The position numbers and the translations under genes are program-made. Positions 44,155-52,958 of a stretch of DNA of 59,983 nt are shown one piece after another (within the stretch, counting starts at the first letter, position 1; every line of letters starts with the position of its first letter). The notes beneath the pieces were generated by a model. It had not been told where the DNA came from. It did not search any database and saw only the letters and a list, made by a program, of their open reading frames with translations. This stretch comes from Acidimicrobiaceae bacterium. Lineage in GTDB: Bacteria; Actinomycetota; Acidimicrobiia; Acidimicrobiales; MedAcidi-G1. Location: the NCBI GenBank assembly GCA_002729765.1, contig PBYV01000006.1, positions 1 through 59,983 on the forward strand, written 5' to 3'.

Positions 44155-45340
44155 TGAAGATGAAAAAGATTCTTGTCAGGATCAGAAAAGTATGAAATAT
44201 GTGATTTGCGTGCCAGACGGTTGTGCTGACTTACCAGTTCCGGAACTCGACGGAAGGACTCCTTTAGAGGTAGCTAATATGCCAAATCTTGACTCTCTTG
44301 CTGCTAAAAGCATTTTAGGCAGGGCAGAAGTAATTCCAAGTGGCATGCCTCCGGGAAGTGATGTAGGCAACATGTCGATTTTTGGCTACGACCCAAGTCA
44401 ATATCACACAGGGCGAGCCCCGATCGAGGTTGCTGCGCTTGGAATCAAATTAAGGCCAGATCAAACGGCGTTCAGGTGCAATTTTGTGAAAGTAGTTGAT
44501 GGAGTGATGATTGATTATGCAGGCGGAAACCCTTCTTCAGATGAAGCTGAGAAGGTTATTGCTCAATTAAATCGAGAATTAGGAAATCCTGACGAGGGTA
44601 TTTCCTTTTTACCAGGTGTCAGTTTTCGAAACGCAATGATCGCCCCTATGGATTTCGTTGATGCGGTTTGTGTACCCCCACATGATTTAACAGGTGATCC
44701 AGTTGTATTGCCTTCTGGGAGATCAGGACAAAAAATTTCTGACCTTATGGCTGCATCTGAAGAAATATTGGCCGCATCTAATTTAGAGGCAACGGGGATT
44801 TGGTTATGGGGTCAGGGAACGCAACCCCAATTGCCATCATTTAGTGAAGTCAATGGAGTGAATGCAGGTTTAGTCACAGCAGTTGATCTTGTTAGAGGTA
44901 TTGGGAAGTTAGCCGAAATGAAAGTATGCGATATTCCGGGTGCAACCGGTTGGTATGACACAGATTATGAAGGGAAGAGAGATATGGCTCTAAGAGAGTT
45001 GGAGGGCGGTTTAGACTTATTCATAATTCATGTTGAAGCTACTGATGAAGCTGGTCACGCTGGAAATGTTGAAGCTAAAGTCGAATCTCTCGAAAATTGG
45101 GATAGCCGGATTTTGAAAGGGTTGATTTCCGGCTTAGAGGATTTAGGACCATGGAGAATGTTGATGCTTCCTGATCATGCAACTCCTTTGACGCTTCGGA
45201 CGCATACGCCTGATCCCGTTCCTTATCTCCTGTTTGATTCAGAAAAAGATTCGGATGGTGGTGTTTTCACTGAGATTGGCGTTTCGGAGATGCCTTTGAC
45301 TCAGGGGTATCAGCTTATGAAAGCTCTTTTAGCCAACTAA
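44144..45340 (+). CDS. ApgM-like phosphoglycerate mutase homolog, proposed homoserine kinase
   Basis: A 398-residue alkaline-phosphatase-superfamily protein of the archaeal cofactor-independent phosphoglycerate mutase type. Metal-site motifs are visible: CVPDGCADLPV, PSGMPPGSDVGNMSIFGYDP (Ser of SDVGN), FIIHVEATDEAGHAGNVEAK and LMLPDHATPLTLRTH. A subgroup of this family found beside thrC has been proposed as homoserine kinase. It overlaps thrC by 11 bases if translation starts at 44144; an ATG at 44192 is a likely alternative. A terminator follows. Confidence 0.8.
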   Translation: MKNNEDEKDSCQDQKSMKYVICVPDGCADLPVPELDGRTPLEVANMPNLDSLAAKSILGRAEVIPSGMPPGSDVGNMSIFGYDPSQYHTGRAPIEVAALGIKLRPDQTAFRCNFVKVVDGVMIDYAGGNPSSDEAEKVIAQLNRELGNPDEGISFLPGVSFRNAMIAPMDFVDAVCVPPHDLTGDPVVLPSGRSGQKISDLMAASEEILAASNLEATGIWLWGQGTQPQLPSFSEVNGVNAGLVTAVDLVRGIGKLAEMKVCDIPGATGWYDTDYEGKRDMALRELEGGLDLFIIHVEATDEAGHAGNVEAKVESLENWDSRILKGLISGLEDLGPWRMLMLPDHATPLTLRTHTPDPVPYLLFDSEKDSDGGVFTEIGVSEMPLTQGYQLMKALLAN

Positions 45341-45347
45341 ATAAAAG

Positions 45348-45380
45348 GTTTTTGCAGAAAAAAAAGCAAAAACTGTTTTT
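45348..45380 (+). terminator. rho-independent terminator after the thr operon
   Basis: GTTTTTGC (45348-45355) pairs perfectly with GCAAAAAC (45366-45373), with a 10-base loop, followed by TGTTTTT. The stem is GC-poor but perfect, the U-run is adjacent, and it lies 7 bases after the ApgM-like stop. It closes the argS-lysA-hom-thrC operon just upstream of rho. Confidence 0.7.
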
Positions 45381-45395
45381 AACTAAGGTTTTGCG

Positions 45396-45424
45396 TTGTT
45401 GACTAGTTGCGCTTCGCATACAGT
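45396..45424 (+). promoter_or_regulatory. putative promoter of rho
   Basis: TTGTTG (45396-45401) and TACAGT (45419-45424) are 17 bases apart, acceptable -35 and -10 boxes for the housekeeping sigma factor. They lie in the 214-base stretch after the terminator. The match is moderate and the site is predicted by eye only. Confidence 0.45.
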
Positions 45425-45447
45425 ACTAGGTGTCGTTAAGGCCAAGG

Positions 45448-45594
45448 GCCTGATTGACATTCATCAGGTCTGATGGTTACACGAGTGTACGACCCAGAGC
45501 GTGTTTCGTTTTAACGGCAATTCAATTTCGGTGTTAAACCAATTTTCTAGAGGGGTTTAACCCAACAACACACAGAACACAGAGGTGTTTAAGT
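45448..45594 (+). promoter_or_regulatory. structured 5' leader of rho
   Basis: The leader between the putative promoter and the rho ATG is about 165 bases long. It holds potential hairpins GGCCTGAT/ATCAGGTC (about 45448-45471), TACAC-GA-GTGTA (near 45480) and GTTAAACC (45533-45540) with GGTTTAAC (45554-45561). AGAGGTG precedes the ATG. Rho often represses its own leader, so this could be a site of autogenous control; no direct sign of a rut site is claimed. Confidence 0.4.
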
Positions 45595-47262
45595 ATGGAC
45601 TCGACTGAGTTACAAAGCGATTCATTGGAAGCCAAAGGGCGAGATGAACTTATTACAATTGCCACGGCTTTAGGAGGGAAACCTGCTTCACGTGCCAGAA
45701 AAGCGGAGATAGTTGAGTTGATCCTTGATTTGGCTTCTGGAGGTACTTCCTCTTCGACTTCAAAAACTGAAGAGTCGGAAAAAGAGACAACTGCAAGTGA
45801 TCAAGAAGCAACCACTACAAAAGATCAAGAAGAACCGCCAGCTGATTGGGAGGTTGCTCTCAAGAGTGAGAATGAAGTTGAGGAAGAGATCAAGGACGAC
45901 GATTCCAGCAAAGACGACGATTCCAGCAAATCTGTGAAACCTGAAACTTCGAGTAATGCTAGTAGTAGCAGAACATCTTCAAGTAGAGATTCTGAATCAA
46001 GAAGTTCTAGCAACAATCGAGAAAAACGTAGTAATGAATTCACGGAACCAGGAAACCGCCGCCGCCGCCGCCGTGGTAGGCCAGATGGCCAAGATGATTC
46101 CTGGGATGGTGAACCTGTTTCGATAGAAGGTTATTTGGACTTACGTAATGAAGGTTATGGCTTTTTGAGAACAACAGGATTCCGCCCTTCAAAACAAGAC
46201 GCTTATGTATCCGTGAAACAGGTCAAGCAATTTGATCTTCGACGCGGAGACTACTTGGTTGGTAGGGCAAGGCCGGCAAATAGAAGTGAAAAAAACCCTG
46301 CTTTGTTGAGATTAGACACTGTAAATGGGAACCCGCCCGAAGATGCGCTGAAACGTCCTCATTTCGAAGATCTGACACCTCTCTTTCCAGATGAACGGTT
46401 AAACCTCGAATTAGCTGCTGACCCATCTAATATGACTGCTCGCATCGTTGACCTGTTATCCCCAATAGGTAAGGGACAAAGGGGCCTTATCGTCTCACCG
46501 CCGAAGGCTGGTAAGACAACAATCATGAAACAAATCGCTAGATCAATAGAGACAAATAACCCTGAAGTTAAATTGATTGTATTACTAGTTGACGAAAGAC
46601 CTGAAGAAGTCACTGATATGAAAAGGTGGCTTATGAAGGGTGAAGTTGCCGCTTCAACTTTTGATAGACCGGCTGAAGAGCACACTGCTATTGCCGAAGT
46701 AACCATAGAAAGAGCTCGAAGACTTGTTGAATATGGTGAAGACGTAGTGATCATTCTTGATGGAATCACACGATTAGCTAGAGCATATAATTTGGCCGCT
46801 CCAGCGACAGGCCGAATCATGTCTGGTGGTGTTGATAGTGGGGCTTTGTATCCGCCAAAGAAATTTTTTGGTGCTGCTAGAAATGTTGAAGAAGGTGGCT
46901 CTTTGACTATTTTGGCCACAGCTTTAGTGGAAACAGGATCAAAGATGGATGAAGTAATTTTCGAAGAGTTCAAAGGAACAGGAAACATGGAGCTTCGTTT
47001 GGACCGAAGAATAGCTGAAAGACGCGTGTATCCCGCTATTGACGTGAATGCCTCATCAACTCGTCATGAAGAACTCTTATTTGATCGCAAGCAATTAAAC
47101 CAAGTGTGGAAATTAAGACGAGTTTTAAATGGTTTAGCATCTGACGGGGATAATGGTTCAGGCGCAGGCCTGGAGCTACTCATCGATCGACTAAAGACTT
47201 TTCCTAATAATGACGAATTTTTGGCAGAAGTTGCTAAAGGTCCGTCAATTGAAGCTTCTTGA
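45595..47262 (+). CDS. rho: transcription termination factor Rho
   Basis: RNA-dependent helicase, 555 residues. N-terminal [17 protein letters not shown] resembles the Rho N domain. Residues about 52-172 are a hydrophilic insertion: Ser/Thr/Asp/Glu-rich, with a DDDSSK repeat, then a stretch of six arginines ([10 protein letters not shown]). The RNA-binding domain follows with [18 protein letters not shown]. The ATPase core has Walker [10 protein letters not shown] (301-309) and Walker [18 protein letters not shown]. Actinobacterial Rho proteins commonly carry such insertions. Confidence 0.96.
   Translation: MDSTELQSDSLEAKGRDELITIATALGGKPASRARKAEIVELILDLASGGTSSSTSKTEESEKETTASDQEATTTKDQEEPPADWEVALKSENEVEEEIKDDDSSKDDDSSKSVKPETSSNASSSRTSSSRDSESRSSSNNREKRSNEFTEPGNRRRRRRGRPDGQDDSWDGEPVSIEGYLDLRNEGYGFLRTTGFRPSKQDAYVSVKQVKQFDLRRGDYLVGRARPANRSEKNPALLRLDTVNGNPPEDALKRPHFEDLTPLFPDERLNLELAADPSNMTARIVDLLSPIGKGQRGLIVSPPKAGKTTIMKQIARSIETNNPEVKLIVLLVDERPEEVTDMKRWLMKGEVAASTFDRPAEEHTAIAEVTIERARRLVEYGEDVVIILDGITRLARAYNLAAPATGRIMSGGVDSGALYPPKKFFGAARNVEEGGSLTILATALVETGSKMDEVIFEEFKGTGNMELRLDRRIAERRVYPAIDVNASSTRHEELLFDRKQLNQVWKLRRVLNGLASDGDNGSGAGLELLIDRLKTFPNNDEFLAEVAKGPSIEAS
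45895..45930 (+). repeat. perfect 18-base tandem duplication inside rho
   Basis: GACGACGATTCCAGCAAA occurs twice head to tail (45895-45912 and 45913-45930), encoding DDDSSK twice in the hydrophilic insertion of Rho. The copies are identical, which suggests recent slippage; the reading frame is kept. Confidence 0.9.
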
Positions 47263-47312
47263 ATTTAAATGAAGGTTGCTAATAGTAAACAATTCCAACA
47301 GACTGGACTGCT

Positions 47313-47573
47313 ATGAGATCTGAAATACATCCTGAATATAGAACGGTTGCGTTCCAAGACACTAGTGAAGGAACCACCTTTTTGATTCCTTCAACAGCTG
47401 AGACCGCAGAAACAACACTTGTTGACGGGGTTGAGTACCCGTTGGTCAAAGTTGAAGTTTCATCTGCGAGTCATCCTTTCTTCACCGGCAAAATGCAGAT
47501 TATTGATACAGCTGGTCGAGTTGAAAGATTTGAACGTAGGTACGGCAAAGGTCGTAAAAAGGGTTCTGAGTAG
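47313..47573 (+). CDS. rpmE2: ribosomal protein L31 type B (zinc-free)
   Basis: An 86-residue L31 of the type B form. It starts [20 protein letters not shown] and has [14 protein letters not shown]; it lacks the CxxC zinc motif of type A L31. The ending [17 protein letters not shown] is typical. It follows rho by 50 bases, the conserved rho-rpmE order. Zinc-free L31 paralogs are often zinc-regulated, but here it occupies the standard position. Confidence 0.93.
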   Translation: MRSEIHPEYRTVAFQDTSEGTTFLIPSTAETAETTLVDGVEYPLVKVEVSSASHPFFTGKMQIIDTAGRVERFERRYGKGRKKGSE

Positions 47574-47603
47574 AAACCAGCTACAGATAATACTTGTAGA
47601 AAA

Positions 47604-48593
47604 TTGCCTTTAGACGAAGAACAACGGTTATCTCTAAACCGAAGTAAATTACGAAAAATTCTTTCCGGAGAAAAGAGTCAAGAACTCGGAAATTTGACTG
47701 ATGCCTCTGGAAATGGAATTCGGAACAATTCGACCTTATGGATAATAGCTGACGAAGAAACCCCAGAAAGCCTGTTGGGTGCCTCTCTCCTAGAGTTAAC
47801 CACTCAGGGTGAACTTGACTTGATTATCTTTTTTGAGAACTTGCAAAACGCTCAAATAACACAAAGACGGGCGAGTATTTTGAATCCACCACCCAGCATT
47901 TTCTTCCTTTCTGATGGAGAGCCTATTTCTGTGGAACCTATCGCTATCGAAGCTAGAGACAGTGTGCAAACTGCGCCTTCTGAGTTTGACGAACTATGTT
48001 TGAAATTTGGACTGCAATCAATTTGTGAGTGTGGGACATGGAAGGGTGAGATTTTAGGACTTGAAGTAATGAGAGTTACCAATGGGGAAATTGAAGTGGG
48101 AGTTGGGAAGTTCGACCGCGAAGCTAATTCACTAATGGGTAGCGGCAGACCTTTATCAGAAGTTCTTGCATCAGCAGTAGAAATTGTGAGTTCTTCTCGA
48201 AATCCAGAGTCTGGGTTCCATCCACTATCGAGACTCGCGCGAGAAAGATGGCTTAGAGCAGATGCCTTAGCTGATCCAGAAATGTTCGGTTTTGAAAATT
48301 TGACTTGCGTTGACCCACCCAGAGAAAGGGAGTCATTACGTGAGACAATGCCAGCAGCAGCAATCGGTATTGACAAGATGGGCGAAAGGGTTCTTATTGT
48401 TTTCTCAGTTGGTGTTGATATTTGCCTGGTTTCATTTATTGCAGATCTAATTTTGATTGAACGACCGGACCGTGTTGAAGTGGTACTTCCTGAGAAAGAT
48501 ATTTTAGTTCCGGTGGAAAAATGCCTTAGCTATTTAGATGTTCCTTTAAGTATTAAAGGGGTTGCAGGAGGATGGGAAACACCAACTGTTTAA
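47604..48593 (+). CDS. unrecognised protein between rpmE2 and prfA
   Basis: A 329-residue soluble protein I cannot assign to a family. The start is TTG, 30 bases after rpmE2. The second half has HPLSRLARERWLRADALADP, DPPRERESLRETMPAAAIGI and the hydrophobic strands RVLIVFSVGVDICLVSFIADL, suggesting an alpha/beta domain; the protein ends SYLDVPLSIKGVAGGWETPTV. No signal peptide, membrane helix or known catalytic motif is seen. Its location in the rho-rpmE-prfA-prmC series suggests a link with translation, but that is inference. Confidence 0.7.
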   Translation: MPLDEEQRLSLNRSKLRKILSGEKSQELGNLTDASGNGIRNNSTLWIIADEETPESLLGASLLELTTQGELDLIIFFENLQNAQITQRRASILNPPPSIFFLSDGEPISVEPIAIEARDSVQTAPSEFDELCLKFGLQSICECGTWKGEILGLEVMRVTNGEIEVGVGKFDREANSLMGSGRPLSEVLASAVEIVSSSRNPESGFHPLSRLARERWLRADALADPEMFGFENLTCVDPPRERESLRETMPAAAIGIDKMGERVLIVFSVGVDICLVSFIADLILIERPDRVEVVLPEKDILVPVEKCLSYLDVPLSIKGVAGGWETPTV

Positions 48594-48657
48594 ATTGTTT
48601 TTTGTGTAAAAGTAGAATGCGATATTGCAGCAAGTCACATACCGGTACCCTGAATTA

Positions 48658-49725
48658 ATGATCGATCAAGTAAAAGCTTTGATTTCCGAGTTTGAAGATG
48701 TTGAAAAACGACTAGCTGAACCTGAGGTTGTTTCTGACCCTAAGTTATTAGAAACTCTTGGTCGAAGGCATAAAGAGTTAGGAAATGCTCTTTCAGCTGG
48801 ACGACCTCTTCAAGCCGCATATGAAAATCTTGAGACCGCAAAAGAATTGATGGATGTTACTGAAGGTGATGAACGTGATCAGCTTCAAGAGGAATTAACA
48901 GAATTAAAGACTGAGATTGCAGAATTAGAAACCCAGTTACGCGTTTTCTTGTTGCCACAAGACCCGAATGACGGGAGAACAGTAATCATAGAAATTAGAG
49001 GTGCAGAGGGTGGAGAAGAAGCTAATCTTTTCGCACGCAATCTGAGAGACATGTATGTAGCTATTGCCACCACCAAAGGGTGGACCGTCGAACCTCTTGA
49101 GAGCAAAGAATCTGATATGGGTGGATTCACAGAAGTGGTGTTTTTAATTCGAGGTGAAACAGCTTGGACTAACTTAAAACACGAAGGAGGAGTTCATCGT
49201 GTTCAAAGAGTGCCCGTCACTGAGACTCAAGGGCGCGTGCATACATCATCTGCAACTGTGACCGTCTTGCCGGAAGCAGATGAAGTAGAGATAGCTATAG
49301 AAGAAAAAGATTTACAGGTGGATGTTTATAGGTCGTCTGGTCCCGGTGGACAGTCGGTCAACACTACAGATTCAGCTGTTCGTATTACTCACCTACCAAC
49401 CGGTTTAGTTGTAACTATGCAAGATGAGAAAAGTCAACTTCAGAACAAAACAAAAGCTTTACGTGTTCTAAGAGCCAGATTGTTCCAGATCGAACAAGAA
49501 CGTCAACAGTCAGAGGCGGCATCAGCTAGACGAGATCAAGTAGGTGGTGGCGGAAGATCAGAAAAAATAAGAACGTATAATTTTAAAGAAAATCGGGTTA
49601 CTGATCATCGAATAGGGCTTACGCTGCACCGCTTGGACAGGATTCTCGCAGGAGACCTTGATGAGGTTGTCGAAGCTTTACTCATAGCAGAAAGAGATCG
49701 ACAACTAGCTGAGAGTTTTGATTAA
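48658..49725 (+). CDS. prfA: peptide chain release factor 1
   Basis: RF1 terminates translation at UAA and UAG. The catalytic GGQ is in SSGPGGQSVNTTDSAVR, and the codon-reading tripeptide region is VPVTETQGRVHTS. The 355-residue form from the ATG at 48658 (MIDQVKALISEFEDVEKR) matches the usual start; a TTG at 48625 would add 11 residues. It is followed directly by prmC, whose product methylates the GGQ glutamine. Confidence 0.95.
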   Translation: MIDQVKALISEFEDVEKRLAEPEVVSDPKLLETLGRRHKELGNALSAGRPLQAAYENLETAKELMDVTEGDERDQLQEELTELKTEIAELETQLRVFLLPQDPNDGRTVIIEIRGAEGGEEANLFARNLRDMYVAIATTKGWTVEPLESKESDMGGFTEVVFLIRGETAWTNLKHEGGVHRVQRVPVTETQGRVHTSSATVTVLPEADEVEIAIEEKDLQVDVYRSSGPGGQSVNTTDSAVRITHLPTGLVVTMQDEKSQLQNKTKALRVLRARLFQIEQERQQSEAASARRDQVGGGGRSEKIRTYNFKENRVTDHRIGLTLHRLDRILAGDLDEVVEALLIAERDRQLAESFD

Positions 49726-49737
49726 TCGGCAGCATCA

Positions 49738-50628
49738 ATGGATAGAGAGTTTTTTAGTCAAGATGCGTCGGTGAATTGGGAGGAATTACTCTTTGAAACA
49801 GGGCGAACACTTAATGGCGATAATGCTGAACTTGAAGCGAAATGGATGATTGAGGAAGTTTCCGGAGTAAAAGATTCAGATGACTATAAAGAACAGGCTA
49901 AACCTATTCAGTTAAAAAGATTGAATAGTTTGATTGAGAGGCGAGTAGCCGGTGAACCTCTTCAATATGTTCTTGGAAGGTGGCAGTTTAGAGAACTCGA
50001 TTTATTTGTAGACGACAGGGTTCTGATACCACGGCCAGAGACCGAAATTTTAGTTGGCTACGCATTGGAAGAATGTGCGAGCAAGAAGAGTGATTTAGAT
50101 TTAACGCAATCTCTAAACGTCGTAGATTTAGGTTGCGGTTCAGGTGCTATAGGACTTTCGATAGTTAGAGAGACCCAAAATGTGTCCGTGTGGTGTACAG
50201 ACATTTCAGAAGGAGCTATTTCAGTGACTCGTGCCAATCTCGCAGGCTTAGGAATGGCAGGTCAAAGAGTTTCGGTTAGTCAAGGATCTTGGTTTGAAGC
50301 TTTGCCAGAAGAAATGTTAGGAAAATTTGACATTATTATTTCCAACCCTCCCTATATAGGTGACAGCGAAGAATTGCCAATAGAAGTAAGTGAATGGGAA
50401 CCTTCTTCCTCTTTACGCTCTGGACCTCTAGGGACAGAGGATTTAAGTTTTCTATTAAATAATTCGATTGAGTGGATGTCTACAGAAGGGCTATTAATTT
50501 TAGAATTAGCGCCTATGCAGGCAGATGCAATGGTTAAAGAGGCTAAGAATCTAAATTATAGAGAAGTTCAGTTGCAGCATGACTTAACAGGTAGAGAGCG
50601 TGTTTTGATGGCAAAAAAACCGCTATGA
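49738..50628 (+). CDS. prmC: release factor glutamine methyltransferase
   Basis: SAM-dependent N5-glutamine methyltransferase acting on the GGQ of RF1 and RF2. SAM motif VVDLGCGSGAIGLSI and catalytic IISNPPYIGDSEE are intact; the N-terminal helical domain with PLQYVLGRWQF and VLIPRPETE is present. The 296-residue length is normal. It starts 13 bases after prfA and overlaps the tsaC start by 4 bases. Confidence 0.95.
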   Translation: MDREFFSQDASVNWEELLFETGRTLNGDNAELEAKWMIEEVSGVKDSDDYKEQAKPIQLKRLNSLIERRVAGEPLQYVLGRWQFRELDLFVDDRVLIPRPETEILVGYALEECASKKSDLDLTQSLNVVDLGCGSGAIGLSIVRETQNVSVWCTDISEGAISVTRANLAGLGMAGQRVSVSQGSWFEALPEEMLGKFDIIISNPPYIGDSEELPIEVSEWEPSSSLRSGPLGTEDLSFLLNNSIEWMSTEGLLILELAPMQADAMVKEAKNLNYREVQLQHDLTGRERVLMAKKPL

Positions 50629-51254
50629 ATTATTTCTTAGATTTAGATTCAGATTTTGAGTTAGCAGTTTCTGAGGCTTCTCAAGTATTGAAAGAGGGGA
50701 GATTAGTTCTATTTCCAACTGACACAGTTTATGGAGTGGCGGCCATCCCGACTAATAAGAGTGCTGTTGAAGAGATATTTCAACGCAAAAATCGTTTAGA
50801 TGATCAAGCGTGTGCTGTTCTGGTTTCAGAGGCTTCGCAAGCTTCAGAGCTTGTTGTTTCTTCAGCAGAGTTTGAACTTTTATCTCAAAAATTTTGGCCA
50901 GGGCCACTCACAGTTGTAATTGAACGAGCAAAACATTTGGATTACTTCTTAGGTGGTGATGAAAGCTCGATAGGAGTTAGGTGCCCTGATCATGATTTTG
51001 TTCGATCCTTAACAGAGGTTGTAGGACCTTTAGCTGTTACGTCAGCAAATAGTTCAGGTGTAGAAACGCCAGAAAACGCTAAGGAAGCAGCAGAACAATT
51101 AGGTGAAAATTTGTTGGTCGTAGATGGGGGGAAGTGTAAAGGCAAACCATCAACCGTTGTTAATTTATTGGCAAATAAAACTGAGATTCTTCGAGAAGGG
51201 GCTTTAGGTTCAGAAGATCTAATCGCTGCAGGTCTTCGGCTGCATGAAGGCTAG
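50625..51254 (+). CDS. L-threonylcarbamoyladenylate synthase (Sua5/YrdC family)
   Basis: Makes threonylcarbamoyl-AMP for the t6A modification of tRNAs that read ANN codons. Landmarks are FPTDTVYGVAAIPTNKSAVE, FWPGPLTVV, GVRCPDHDFVR, VTSANSSGVETP and PSTVVNL. It is 209 residues long, so it is the single-domain TsaC form without the C-terminal Sua5 extension. It overlaps prmC by 4 bases. Confidence 0.93.
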   Translation: MNYFLDLDSDFELAVSEASQVLKEGRLVLFPTDTVYGVAAIPTNKSAVEEIFQRKNRLDDQACAVLVSEASQASELVVSSAEFELLSQKFWPGPLTVVIERAKHLDYFLGGDESSIGVRCPDHDFVRSLTEVVGPLAVTSANSSGVETPENAKEAAEQLGENLLVVDGGKCKGKPSTVVNLLANKTEILREGALGSEDLIAAGLRLHEG

Positions 51255-51263
51255 TCTATTGTC

Positions 51264-51707
51264 ATGAAAGTAATAGCAATTGGGTGTGATCACGCAGGTT
51301 ATGAGCTTAAAGAACGTCTGAAGAGTGAACTCAGTGAAATGGGTCATGAAGTTATTGACTGTGGTACGGACTCAACCGAACGAGTTGATTACCCTGATTA
51401 CGGATTTGCAGTTGGCAGCAAGGTTTCGGAAGGTCCCGCAGATTTAGGAGTTGCGGTTTGCGGTTCTGGTATAGGAATTGGAATAGCAGCAAACAAAGTT
51501 TCTGGTATCAGAGCAGCGACTGTAAATGATGTCGAAACCGCAAAGTGGGCGAAGGCTCACAATAATGCAAATGTTCTCTGTTTTGGAGAACGTCTGATTG
51601 ATCCAGAAGTTGCTGTTGAGGCATTGAGTGCGTGGTTAAATGAAGAATTTGAAGGCGGACGCCACGAAGCACGAGTGGCCAAGCTTGACTCCAAGATCGA
51701 CCCCTAA
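51264..51707 (+). CDS. rpiB: ribose-5-phosphate isomerase B
   Basis: A 147-residue RpiB that interconverts ribose-5-phosphate and ribulose-5-phosphate. Start IAIGCDHAGYELKE, then IDCGTDSTERVDYPDYG and the active-site Cys66 in AVCGSGIGIGIAANKV. It follows tsaC by 9 bases and completes the rho-to-rpiB run. Confidence 0.95.
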   Translation: MKVIAIGCDHAGYELKERLKSELSEMGHEVIDCGTDSTERVDYPDYGFAVGSKVSEGPADLGVAVCGSGIGIGIAANKVSGIRAATVNDVETAKWAKAHNNANVLCFGERLIDPEVAVEALSAWLNEEFEGGRHEARVAKLDSKIDP

Positions 51708-51721
51708 AGGCTGGTTTATAA

Positions 51722-52945
51722 ATGGCATTTGTGAACAGCATTCGTTCTGTTGTCAAGTTGCGGAAGTTGGAGATCAACAGAACAAAACGACTTCTTAGAA
51801 AAGTTGCAAACGTTGAAGATCTGAGGAAATTGGCTAAACGGCGTCTCCCAATAGGAGTTTTTGACTATATAGACGGTGGCGCAGAAGATGAAATCACGTT
51901 GCGAAAAAATGTCGAAGCTTACAGAAAGGTTTCATTCAAACCCAGAGTGTTAAGAGACATGGCGAATATCGATACGTCCACTTCTTTGTTCGGCCGTAAG
52001 CTAGCTTTCCCTCTTGTTCTGGCACCAACAGGTTTCACTCGAATCGCACATTCTGAAGGAGAATTAGCGGTTGTTAAAGCAGCAACTCGGGCGGGTATTC
52101 CATTTACCTTGTCAACAATGGCCACACGTTCCATAGAGGAATGTGCTTCAGTAGCCGAGAGCGATACTCGTCTTTGGTTTCAGATATACACGTGGAGGGA
52201 CCGATCTGTTGTTAAAAACCTTGTTGAAAGAGCCGACGCTGCAGGTTTTGAAGCAGTGTGTCTCACCGTTGACACTGCAGTTCTTGGACGCCGAGAGCGT
52301 GATGTGCGACGAGGATTTACTTTGCCACCTGAAGTCGGTCTTGGAACGATCATTGATGGTGTGAAAAATCCGGGCTGGACATGGGATTTTTTAACAGCAG
52401 ATCCGATTCGTTTCGCAAATGTTGAAGGCCTCACTTCTATTGATGGTTCAACAGCAGTTGATCTTGCAGAACATATGAAATCCCAGTTCGACCCCGGCCT
52501 TTCTTGGAAGGACGTGGAATGGCTTAGATCGATTTGGAAAGGTCCAATTTTGATCAAAGGAATCCAAACTGTCGAGGATGCTTTAATTGCCGTTGATTCA
52601 GGTGTGGAGGCAATTGCAATCTCTAATCATGGAGGAAGACAACTAGATGAGGCGCCTGCACCATTCGATCTACTACCAGAAGTTGCTGAAGCGGTTCAAG
52701 ACCGTTTAGAGATTATTTGTGATGGCGGGGTTCGTAGAGGTTCGGACATAGTGAAGGCGATTTCGCTAGGAGCTAATGCAGTCATGGCTGGAAGACCTTA
52801 CCTTTATGCTCTAGCAGCATGTGGTGAAAGGGGAGTTGACCATGTTCTAGATTTGCTTCACGAAGGAGTTGAAAGAACAATGGCTTTAACCGGAGCTGCT
52901 TCAGTAAACGATTTATCGGAAGAATTGATTAAGAGAGCAGACTAA
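51722..52945 (+). CDS. FMN-dependent alpha-hydroxy acid dehydrogenase/oxidase (LldD-like)
   Basis: An FMN-binding TIM barrel of 407 residues. The N-terminal region has VFDYIDGGAEDEITLRKN, followed by APTGFTRIAHSEGELAV, LWFQIYTWRDRS and the catalytic region AIAISNHGGRQLDEAPAPFD, then ICDGGVRRGSDIVKAI and MAGRPYLYALA. It is probably an L-lactate dehydrogenase; glycolate or other 2-hydroxy acids remain possible. It ends 13 bases from the convergent TetR gene. Confidence 0.88.
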   Translation: MAFVNSIRSVVKLRKLEINRTKRLLRKVANVEDLRKLAKRRLPIGVFDYIDGGAEDEITLRKNVEAYRKVSFKPRVLRDMANIDTSTSLFGRKLAFPLVLAPTGFTRIAHSEGELAVVKAATRAGIPFTLSTMATRSIEECASVAESDTRLWFQIYTWRDRSVVKNLVERADAAGFEAVCLTVDTAVLGRRERDVRRGFTLPPEVGLGTIIDGVKNPGWTWDFLTADPIRFANVEGLTSIDGSTAVDLAEHMKSQFDPGLSWKDVEWLRSIWKGPILIKGIQTVEDALIAVDSGVEAIAISNHGGRQLDEAPAPFDLLPEVAEAVQDRLEIICDGGVRRGSDIVKAISLGANAVMAGRPYLYALAACGERGVDHVLDLLHEGVERTMALTGAASVNDLSEELIKRAD

Positions 52946-52958
52946 AACAGTCTCATTC

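Noticed and set aside
45825-46043. Minus-strand Leu/Ser-rich frame opposite the Rho insertion
   Set aside because: A by-product of the repetitive Asp/Ser/Arg coding sequence of rho; no ribosome binding site and no protein-like pattern.
46056-46073. GCC-GCC trinucleotide run in rho as a microsatellite
   Set aside because: It is short and simply encodes the arginine run; not evidence of a mobile or repeat element.
46359-46988. 209-codon minus-strand open frame opposite the Rho ATPase core
   Set aside because: Antisense to conserved Rho motifs, with no homology-like features of its own.
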